Below, one piece after another: positions 46,890 through 56,636 of a stretch of 64,000 nucleotides of DNA. Origin of the DNA: Helianthus annuus. Taxonomy: Eukaryota; Streptophyta; Magnoliopsida; Asterales; Asteraceae. The notes under the pieces are model-generated. The model saw nothing but the letters and a program-made list of their open reading frames with translations. It was not told where the DNA came from and did no database searches. Within the stretch, counting starts at the first letter, position 1. Each line of letters begins with the position of its first letter. Position numbers and translations under genes: made by a program. The stretch lies in the NCBI RefSeq assembly GCF_002127325.2, contig NC_035448.2, positions 86,570,587 through 86,634,586 of the forward strand. Reading direction: 5' to 3'.

Positions 46890-47964
46890 TGTGACACCTG
46901 TGTCACTTCAACCATCAAACAAATGCCAAACCAAGGAAATATTGTATTTCATACTTGGGATTTGTATAAATATGTGTATGCTTTGCACATATCAATTCTT
47001 GTTCAATTTCATACTCTACAACGCTTTCTGGAGAATTATACGCAAACTGGTGCATAAACGTACTCAGTTTAATGCGACAAATACTCCGGGAGACCATCAT
47101 ACACTTAACATACCTTAAATAACCTTTACATAACTTAGAAATAAGTTTTGAAGGCTTTGGTATGGCAAAAACAAGTTAATTCGCTTACAGGGACTAAACT
47201 TGACAAACTGCGAAAGTATGCCAATTTGAACTGTAACGAACATTCCGGAACATGTCCATAAGTTAAACATACCATATATATCCTTTACATAGCTTAGAAA
47301 TAGGCTTTGAGGGGTTTGGTATGCTAAAACAAACTTTTGGATCATTCAGGGACTAAAAGTGTCAAAAAGTGCATAAGTTTGCACTTTCGTGCATAACTCA
47401 CGTTCTGAATACATCCGGACATCCAAAAATTTATGTAAGCATCCTTATATTATGCCTTAGTGTTTGGCATGAGAAAAATCCATTTGTCGCGTCATTTGGA
47501 TCGTCTTTCACGCTTATGCGCATTCCGTCGTAATTAAGCGAACATCGCGATCGTACGGCCAAACGAACCGACATCCGACATATTTTTGGGCATGTTTCAT
47601 GTCCACAATGTTTAGGCATAATTTTAGGGCCTTAAAGATGGCTTTACAGGTCTTAGAAGGGCTGGAAATAGCTTAAACACACAACAGGGACCAAAAGTGT
47701 AAATTCTGCAAGTGGTGCAGATCAGAGGGGCCAGGCGGCCCACGTAAGGATTGCCCAAAACATGAGGCGGGCCGCGTGAACATGTCTGACAGAAGATTTT
47801 GCATTTAATGCAGAATCTGGCCTTTCGTTCGATCAAAGGGCGATGCCTTTTCACCCAAATGAAGGGCCAAGGGTCAAGTTCACTGAATCTAACCCCTGGA
47901 CACATGTACGCACGAGATCAAGGCACGATATTCGATAAAACGATCCTAACGGTTCCACCTTTCC

Positions 47965-47972
47965 TATAAATA
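47965..47972 (+). promoter_or_regulatory. TATA box of Gypsy-C LTR
   Basis: TATAAATA directly before a run of about 10 C. The 3' LTR has AATAAATA at this place (54333-54340), so the promoter copies differ. Confidence 0.65.
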
Positions 47973-49248
47973 CCCCCCCCCCCTTTAGTGTAAAATTCAC
48001 AAAATCAGATCTTAGAGCTCTAAGTTGAAACCATTGTTTCATACCTGAGCTATTTGGTCTTGATTAGCACTCGGGGACCCTCCGTAAGTCTTCTTTCGTT
48101 CTTTTATTCGCTTTTCGAGTCCGAAAGTCAACGTTTTGTTGACTTTCTGCATTGACCAGCTTTTGGTCAATGTGAAGTTCATGGAACTTCACAACGTGAG
48201 CGTGATCACGATGGTTATGGTCCATAGTGACCATACCTACTGATTACCACGTTATCTAGTCTCAGTGACGAGTCGTAGTTTCGGCCAAAATGCGCATTCT
48301 TGCGTATTTTGTAACCAAACTACTCGTGGGCATCAAAGCCGTTTGTTTTGATGCCAAACCTGTTTCTAAACTTAGTTAAGCATGTTCTAACATGCTTAGC
48401 TCGTCACTTTTAGTTTAGTGCTTATATAGGGTCGTAAGGTAAGCGATTTAAACCATCGCTTATACTTTCGAACCCGACCCATTTGGTCGGTCATTAGGAC
48501 CCGACCAAACACATTAGGTGACCATAGCTATAACCTTCCGAGGTTATACCGTGTGGTCGCAATGTTAGGCGTTCCGAACGCGTTCTACGCGAACGACGCG
48601 TTAGGGTAGCATAAGCTACCTAAACGGGTCGTGATGGACCGTAAGCACTTAGATTAGGTTTCATTTTAGTATGTAGGCTTTGCTAAGCCATATTACACGA
48701 GTCTCCATACTCGTTTGGTTTACGAACCCGCGTACTGTCCGATCCTTCCGATTTGGTCCGGTATATTAACATAAGCTACCTATTAGGTGCCGTTGATATT
48801 CCGTGATCTTTAGCATTATCCGGTTATTATACAAGGAATCCAAAGCAATCTCAGGTGAGTACATAGTTCCCCTCTTTTACTGTTTTCTGAACTGTTTTGG
48901 GGTGAAACATGTTGTACCTATCTGTTATTTTCATGATTTCAAAGTATAATTGATTATACATGATAGTATTTATCTTTTGACAAACTAAATGACTATCTAT
49001 GGTTTAAACACTGATTTCTCAAAAATTACAAAAGTAATTGTTGGAATAGTACTTATTTTGTTCACCAGACCGATTGGTAGTATGATATAGCGCTATAGGA
49101 CTAGACACCCCATTCCTGTTGTCATGGAATGTCTGAAACCAATTCGTTTCTCCATCCAAATAGGGATTTCCTTTGTGGTATCCCTATAGTCTCAAAGGTG
49201 TAGTTTGATGCACCAGGTCTGAATGAATTCTTAAATCGCACCTTTAAG

Positions 49249-49760
49249 GTATATTTTGATATACTCCCAAAAAGTATAGTTTGATATACTCTCATGTGTG
49301 GTGTTGTACAGAACCAACATATATTTTGTAATCATCCAAAGCATATTGTGATATGTTACTCACATAACTAAAACATAGTTTAATATGTTATTTATCACGT
49401 CCAAAGCATATACTGATATGTTAGTTACAAAACTAAAACATGGTTTAATGTGTTATTTATAAATCCAAGGTATACTTGTAATATACTACTGAAAACTATT
49501 ATTTTGAACAACTAAAGTATATTTAATATACTATCTATCAAACGATTTAGTTTTGGTTAGTGTTTAGATAACGGAACGAGTGTAATGTGATGAAAACATG
49601 GTAGATACGCCGCTGGTACTTCTTATATATAAGTGTTTTCATTGCATTACATACCGTGGCGTTATTTAGTACACTTGGGTTAACAATATTGGAACTGAAA
49701 TATATTTTAATATATTACTTATTCAACTCTCTTAAAACCAAGGTATATTTTATATATACC
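49249..49760 (+). repeat. Array of about ten short AT hairpins (5' LTR of Gypsy-C)
   Basis: Stem-loops at 49249 (GTATATTTTGATATAC), 49274, 49342 (CATATTGTGATATG), 49374, 49407, 49439, 49470, 49518 and 49742, with a weaker AATATATTTTAATATATT near 49699. Both arms change together between copies (GTATA with TATAC, CATAT with ATATG). The array is repeated in the 3' LTR. Confidence 0.85.
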
Positions 49761-50271
49761 ATAAACATTTTATTAAAACATTGTTTTTCAAACAACTTAA
49801 CTTATACAAACTCATTTTACATGGTTATTCAGTTAACCATACATTATTCTCTTATTTATACATATCATCAGATCCTATCGTTTTTCAAATGATTTACAAG
49901 ACAAAGCAAATTTACAAAGTTCATGACTAAACATTTTCTCAAACATAAGTCATGAACTCCGTTTTCACAAAACCTATGTATCTCACAGGCATTTTTATGC
50001 TGACGTACCTATTTTTACACATGTTTCAGGTGCCGTCTTGAGATGATTGTTGATGCATGGTACATTTAGGATGGACTCGTGCCTTAGCAACTTTAAAACT
50101 TGGAAGATCATAGTTGTACTTGTGTGATTGTAATAGAACAACGAGTTCATTTAATCAATAAAACAATATTTAAATGTCCATGTGTTATGAAACAATGATT
50201 CTGTTACAACACTCCCCGACGTTTCCGCCACGTTTTGTATGTTCTACGTGGTCGGGGTGTGACAGAAAAGT

Positions 50272-50283
50272 TGGTATCAGAGC
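50272..50283 (+). other. Primer binding site of Gypsy-C
   Basis: TGGTATCAGAGC, seven bases after the LTR end, a longer gap than in the other elements here; initiator Met tRNA type. Confidence 0.85.
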
Positions 50284-50870
50284 TCATGGTTATAGGGAAT
50301 TAGGTTATTAGTAATGCTTTGACCTAGTCTATAACCCTCCTAGGACCCTAACGCGAGTTTACTTGCGTTTAGTCATAAAACAACACCGTCACCTATCCTT
50401 AGGCGACGACCGCAACAAGAACATAAATTTCAAAACCGCTTTGAAAACTAATCATCTGTTCTAGGATGATTGATTACTAGGTTTTGAACCCTCTGTTATA
50501 AGGTTTTGAACCCCTTTGAATTTTCAAAACTCTCGTCAAAGTTGGTCTAAATATTGTGAACACATGCAAACTGGAAGGGTGGGTGCCTGTACCCTGAGTT
50601 TTCTGTCTAAGGCTAGAGTGTTCGTACAAATCCACATAATCGGACCAGTCACTCTTACCTGGGAACTCTTGGGGTGAGTGTCCACTTATAGGCGAGCATG
50701 TCTTCGCGATACATTATTTTTGACCTATTTGCTTTGATTAATCACCAGGTCGTGTGTTGCTTTGTAGTAACAGACAGACGGCCACTATCCTTGCTTTCAT
50801 CAGATTTGTTTCATCTCATTCTTTTCGTCTAATTCTCTCACTCGTTTCCTCTCATGTTTCCTCTTTTAGA

Positions 50871-52016
50871 ATGCCTCCTCGACGCGACAATCAGATGGCG
50901 AATGCCGAACTGGCGGAAATCATCGCGCAACAAATGGCTGCTGCCTTCCCAATTCTTTATGCTCAAATAACTCAAGCCATCAACAACAACAATGCTCCAT
51001 GCAATTTCAAGATTTTTAACTCAGCTAAACCGCTCAAGTTCAATGGTTCTGAGGGAGCAACTGGTCTTCTTCAATGGTTCGAGAGCATTGAGAATACTTT
51101 CCGTCACGTTCAGTGTCCTGAAAATCGCAAGGTCGAGTTTTCTTCGAGTGTGTTTCAGAAGAGGGCTCTTACATGGTGGAACGGGGTTATGAGAGACCGC
51201 GGTGCAGAGGTTGCATTAGCACAGACTTGGGCCGAGCTTAGGGCTCTTATGATGAAGGAGTTCTGTCCTCGTCATGAGCTTAGGGCTCTAGAAAGGGAAT
51301 TTGATGATTTAAAGCAAGACAGTGGGGAACATCGAGCCTATACTGATCGCTATGAGGAATTGAGCTTGTTATGCCCTACTATGGTTACGCCTCTGGATAA
51401 GGCGATTGAGAAATACATTGATGGGCTTCCTGACGTAGTTCAGGACATCGTTACTGGCAGCAACCCTACTACTGTCAGACAAGCCATTGAATTGGCTGCC
51501 ACTCTGACTGAATCCCAAATCAGGAAGCGCAAGCTGTTTCGGAAGGGCGACCTAAGACCATCTGACAAGACTGCTCATGTGGAACCAAAGGAAGACAGTG
51601 CTGAGGTGTCCAAGAAGAAAAAGCGCAAAGCCTCTCAAAGCTACGCTGTAACTGCTCAAGACAAACAAGTTGCACCAAACCAGCCAACACAACCTCGTAA
51701 AAGACAAAACTATGTTGGTACTGCACCGTTGTGCAACAAATGCAACCGTCATCATCTAGAGCAAGAGCAGTGTCACAAATGTACCCACTGTGGGCGGTTG
51801 GGACATTTGATCAATGTTTGTCGTTATGCAAATCAAGCTGCTGCAAACCCTGCTGCTGTTCAAGCACGGTTCCCCCCAGGGTCATGTTATAACTGTGGTG
51901 ACCTTACCCACTACAGGAACAATTGCCCAAGGCTTGTTAACATACCTCCAGCGCGTGGACGAGTGTTCAACATCAATGAGGCAAACATGAACAATGATGC
52001 AGCAGTGAACAATTAG
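50871..52016 (+). CDS. gag: Gypsy-C gag (381 aa)
   Basis: Capsid/nucleocapsid protein. I chose ATG 50871 (MPPRRDNQMANAELAEIIAQ), as the 39 codons before it in frame are hydrophobic and unlike gag. A Retrotrans_gag-type domain spans about residues 45-190, with GLLQWFESIENTF and ALTWWNGVMRDRG; a basic linker follows. Knuckle-like CNKCNRHH and CTHCGRLGHLINVC, then a canonical CYNCGDLTHYRNNC, lie at about residues 285-355. It ends with an Asn-rich tail and a stop, without the protease that follows gag in Gypsy-B. Size and layout fit a chromovirus gag. The frame is intact. It may co-assemble with enzymes of an autonomous relative (inference). Unlike Gypsy-B gag it shows no internal intron. Confidence 0.9.
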   Translation: MPPRRDNQMANAELAEIIAQQMAAAFPILYAQITQAINNNNAPCNFKIFNSAKPLKFNGSEGATGLLQWFESIENTFRHVQCPENRKVEFSSSVFQKRALTWWNGVMRDRGAEVALAQTWAELRALMMKEFCPRHELRALEREFDDLKQDSGEHRAYTDRYEELSLLCPTMVTPLDKAIEKYIDGLPDVVQDIVTGSNPTTVRQAIELAATLTESQIRKRKLFRKGDLRPSDKTAHVEPKEDSAEVSKKKKRKASQSYAVTAQDKQVAPNQPTQPRKRQNYVGTAPLCNKCNRHHLEQEQCHKCTHCGRLGHLINVCRYANQAAANPAAVQARFPPGSCYNCGDLTHYRNNCPRLVNIPPARGRVFNINEANMNNDAAVNN

Positions 52017-53257
52017 TGTTTTGTATTTCCTTAGTTGCTATCTTTTGACACTTCAAGACAAATCCGTTGCCACATAAATAAAGATTTGTTGTTTTTATTT
52101 CTGCAAAATTTATGCGTTTGTGTGAATGCTTGATGCAACTTTATGATGTCAGCCCAACGACAAACTACTCGTATGGTTCTGTCATATTATGATCACTTGT
52201 GATCTCCCCAAGAACCTTAAACTCTCGTTTCTTTTAAGAAACAAAGTCAAACACTTATTGAGAATCCCTCTATCTTTATAGATAGATCTTCATAAATCGT
52301 TAAAGTGCCAAATGAAATCCATAGGTTGGATTCCTAGTGTGCCTTAATATCCATACCTAAGGATAACAAAATAAAGAATCAAGTTAACTAAATTTGTGCT
52401 TATGTATTTTCTTACATGTTTTGTGGTTATATGTGATCCATCCAAATCCTCATAGAATCTTTCATATCTTCATACGAGAGATTCATAATGGGATATCCAA
52501 AGATACTATCTTAAACCGTTAATGGATTTCAACAGTGTAGTTAAGTCCCTCGGGTTATAAAGTATTATTCTATAATTGGACCTCTTGAAAGGTCTGCTTA
52601 AACAGATTGATTTTGAAAATCTGATTAGAAATATCATGTGATGATATAAAAATGATCCCTTAAGCGGTCTATTTAAAGAGATCGTACGACGGTCTAGTTA
52701 AGAAGATCATGTGTTGATCTAGTTAAAAGATCGTTCGTTGATCGAATTAAAAGGATCCTTTGGTGGTCTAGTCAAATCGCTTCATATTTATTCAAGTAAT
52801 TTTCCTACGGATTATGAAATGGACTGTGCGGACTGTGCAAGGAATTACGTAATTATGGAGGCCTACATAATTATGGAATTCAGTGCACAGGAACCACAGG
52901 AAGTTTCATCATGTGTTAAGACCTAGTGACAAGAATAATGATACGGGAGAAGTCTCGGACCTCGACCAATGTCATTTATTCTCACACTCCCCCAATTCTG
53001 ATCTCAATCACACACCAAGTTTTCCTATGATAAGCCTTCATAAGAAACGTTCGTCAATCAGTAGTTCAAAATTTCATGTTTTACTATTTCAAGGAATTCA
53101 CTCTGAGGGTTAACAAATTCGCTAAGAATCCTAACATGGCCCAGAGTTTTACCTAAGGGTTCAATGGATCTATTATAAGGCGAAACCTTCACAGCTGTCC
53201 TCACGAGTTTCCTCTAGAATTAAATTTCGGGACGAAATTTCCTAAAGTAGGGGAGAC
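52017..53257 (+). other. Gypsy-C non-coding region in place of pol
   Basis: 1.24 kb from gag stop to the 3' LTR. No recognisable protein in any frame; open frames are below 80 codons. It holds a degenerate tandem repeat at 52665-52780 and ends with AAATTTCGGGACGAAATTT and a purine tract (AAAGTAGGGGAGA, 53244-53256). Confidence 0.8.
52665..52780. repeat. Degenerate repeat of about 25 bp, five copies
   Basis: Units follow GGTCTAGTTAAAAGATC with variants (GGTCTATTTAAAGAGATC, GATCTAGTTAAAAGATC, GATCGAATTAAAAGGATC). Each has GATC/GGTC near both ends, so short hairpins are possible. Confidence 0.7.
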
Positions 53258-56200
53258 TGTGACACCTGTGTCACTTCAACCATCAAACAAATGCCAAACC
53301 AAGGAAATATTGTATTTCATACTTGGGATTTGTATAAATATGTGTATGCTTTGCACATATCAATTCTTGTTCAATTTCATACTCTACAACGCTTTCTGGA
53401 GAATTATACGCAAACTGGTGCATAAACGTACTCAGTTTAATGCGACAAATACTCCGGGAGACCATCATACACTTAACATACCTTAAATAACCTTTACATA
53501 ACTTAGAAATAAGTTTTGAAGGCTTTGGTATGGCAAAAACAAGTTAATTCGCTTACAGGGACTAAACTTGACAAACTGCGAAAGTATGCCAATTTGAACT
53601 GTAACGAACATTCCGGAACATGTCCATAAGTTAAACATACCATATATATCCTTTACATAGCTTAGAAATAGGCTTTGAGGGGTTTGGTATGCTAAAACAA
53701 ACTTTTGGATCATTCAGGGACTAAAAGTGTCAAAAAGTGCATAAGTTTGCACTTTCGTGCATAACTCACGTTCTGAATACATCCGGACATCCAAAAATTT
53801 ATGTAAGCATCCTTATATTATGCCTTAGTGTTTGGCATGAGAAAAATCCATTTGTCGCGTCATTTGGATCGTCTTTCACGCTTATGCGCATTCCGTCGTA
53901 ATTAAGCGAACATCGCGATCGTACGGCCAAACGAACCGACATCCGACATATTTTTGGGCATGTTTCATGTCCACAATGTTTAGGCATAATTTTAGGGCCT
54001 TAAAGATGGCTTTACAGGTCTTAGAAGGGCTGGAAATAGCTTAAACACGCAACAGGGACCAAAAGTGTAAATTCTGCAAGTGGTGCAGATCAGAGGGGCC
54101 AGGCGGCCCGCGTAAGGATTGCCCAAAACATGAGGCGGGCCGCGTGAACATGTCTGACAGAAGATTTTGCATTTAATGCAGAATCTGGCCTTTCGTTCGA
54201 TCAAAGGGCGATGCCTTTTCACCCAAATGAAGGGCCAAGGGTCAAGTTCACTGAATCTAACCCCTGGACACATGTACGCACGAGATCAAGGCACGATATT
54301 CGATAAAACGATCCTAACGGTTCCACCTTTCCAATAAATACCCCCCCCCCTTTAGTGTAAAATTCACAAAATCAGATCTTAGAGCTCTAAGTTGAAACCA
54401 TTGTTTCATACCTGAGCTATTTGGTCTTGATTAGCACTCGGGGACCCTCCGTAAGTCTTCTTTCGTTCTTTTATTCGCTTTTCGAGTCCGAAAGTCAACG
54501 TTTTGTTGACTTTCTGCATTGACCAGCTTTTGGTCAATGTGAAGTTCATGGAACTTCACAACGTGAGCGTGATCACGATGGTTATGGTCCATAGTGACCA
54601 TACCTACTGATTACCACGTTATCTAGTCTCAGTGACGAGTCGTAGTTTCGGCCAAAATGCGCATTCTTGCGTATTTTGTAACCAAACTACTCGTGGGCAT
54701 CAAAGCCGTTTGTTTTGATGCCAAACCTGTTTCTAAACTTAGTTAAGCATGTTCTAACATGCTTAGCTCGTCACTTTTAGTTTAGTGCTTATATAGGGTC
54801 GTAAGGTAAGCGATTTAAACCATCGCTTATACTTTCGAACCCGACCCATTTGGTCGGTCATTAGGACCCGACCAAACACATTAGGTGACCATAGCTATAA
54901 CCTTCCGAGGTTATACCGTGTGGTCGCAATGTTAGGCGTTCCGAACGCGTTCTACGCGAACGACGCGTTAGGGTAGCATAAGCTAACTAAACGGGTCGTG
55001 ATGGACCGTAAGCACTTAGATTAGGTTTCATTTTAGTATGTAGGCTTTGCTAAGCCATATTACACGAGTCTCCATACTCGTTTGGTTTACGAACCCGCGT
55101 ACTGTCCGATCCTTCCGATTTGGTCCGGTATATTAACATAAGCTACCTATTAGGTGCCGTTGATATTCCGTGATCTTTAGCATTATCCGGTTATTATACA
55201 AGGAATCCAAAGCAATCTCAGGTGAGTACATAGTTCCCCTCTTTTACTGTTTTCTGAACTGTTTTGGGGTGAAACATGTTGTACCTATCTGTTATTTTCA
55301 TGATTTCAAAGTATAATTGATTATACATGATAGTATTTATCTTTTGACAAACTAAATGACTATCTATGGTTTAAACACTGATTTCTCAAAAATTACAAAA
55401 GTAATTGTTGGAATAGTACTTATTTTGTTCACCAGACCGATTGGTAGTATGATATAGCGCTATAGGACTAGACACCCCATTCCTGTTGTCATGGAATGTC
55501 TGAAACCAATTCGTTTCTCCATCCAAATAGGGATTTCCTTTGTGGTATCCCTATAGTCTCAAAGGTGTAGTTTGATGCACCAGGTCTGAATGAATTCTTA
55601 AATCGCACCTTTAAGGTATATTTTGATATACTCCCAAAAAGTATAGTTTGATATACTCTCATGTGTGGTGTTGTACAGAACCAACATATATTTTGTAATC
55701 ATCCAAAGCATATTGTGATATGTTACTCACATAACTAAAACATAGTTTAATATGTTATTTATCACGTCCAAAGCATATACTGATATGTTAGTTACAAAAC
55801 TAAAACATGGTTTAATGTGTTATTTATAAATCCAAGGTATACTTGTAATATACTACTGAAAACTATTATTTTGAACAACTAAAGTATATTTAATATACTA
55901 TCTATCAAACGATTTAGTTTTGGTTAGTGTTTAGATAACGGAACGAGTGTAATGTGATGAAAACATGGTAGATACGCCGCTGGTACTTCTTATATATAAG
56001 TGTTTTCATTGCATTACATACCGTGGCGTTATTTAGTACACTTGGGTTAACAATATTGGAACTGAAATATATTTTAATATATTACTTATTCAACTCTCTT
56101 AAAACCAAGGTATATTTTATATATACCATAAACATTTTATTAAAACATTGTTTTTCAAACAACTTAACTTATACAAACTCATTTTACATGGTTATTCAGT

Positions 56201-56631
56201 TAACCATACATTATTCTCTTATTTATACATATCATCAGATCCTATCGTTTTTCAAATGATTTACAAGACAAAGCAAATTTACAAAGTTCATGACTAAACA
56301 TTTTCTCAAACATAAGTCATGAACTCCGTTTTCACAAAACCTATGTATCTCACAGGCATTTTTATGCTGACGTACCTATTTTTACACATGTTTCAGGTGC
56401 CGTCTTGAGATGATTGTTGATGCATGGTACATTTAGGATGGACTCGTGCCTTAGCAACTTTAAAACTTGGAAGATCATAGTTGTACTTGTGTGATTGTAA
56501 TAGAACAACGAGTTCATTTAATCAATAAAACAATATTTAAATGTCCATGTGTTATGAAACAATGATTCTGTTACAACACTCCCCGACGTTTCCGCCACGT
56601 TTTGTATGTTCTACGTGGTCGGGGTGTGACA
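53258..56631 (+). repeat. 3' LTR of Gypsy-C
   Basis: 3374-bp copy of 46890-50264, followed by CAAAT. Its hairpin array starts at 55616. Confidence 0.93.
55616..56127 (+). repeat. Array of short AT hairpins (3' LTR copy)
   Basis: Same stem-loops as at 49249-49760, without differences that I noticed. Confidence 0.85.
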
Positions 56632-56636
56632 CAAAT

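Larger units (their letters stand above)
46890..50264 (+). repeat. 5' LTR of Gypsy-C
   Basis: 3375-bp direct repeat with 53258-56631. Holds a TATA box beside a C-run and a hairpin array (separate entries). Begins with TGTGACACCTGTGTCAC, itself a short inverted repeat. Confidence 0.93.
46890..56631 (+). mobile_element. Gypsy-C: gag-only Gypsy element with 3.4-kb LTRs
   Basis: 9742 bp, LTRs of 3375 and 3374 bp, TSD CAAAT (46885-46889, 56632-56636), ends TGTGACACC and GTGTGACA. The 3.0-kb internal region has a primer site, one intact gag and a purine tract, but no protease, RT, RNase H or integrase. I noticed about five LTR differences, so insertion is recent. It cuts the integrase of Gypsy-D in the middle of an Ile-Trp codon pair, and the reading resumes exactly on the other side. 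Confidence 0.93.

Noticed and set aside
49656..49892. 78-codon open frame in the Gypsy-C LTR, repeated at 56023-56259
   Set aside because: AT-rich hairpin region in the LTR with no ATG start; present twice only because LTRs are duplicated.
50674..50869. Possible 5' UTR intron in Gypsy-C (GTGAGT at 50674, CTCTTTTAG before the gag ATG)
   Set aside because: Sites look acceptable, but there is no frame test because the region is untranslated; too weak to claim.
50754..50870. Upstream in-frame start at 50754 for Gypsy-C gag
   Set aside because: The added 39 residues are hydrophobic and low-complexity. ATG 50871 begins a typical gag N-terminus.
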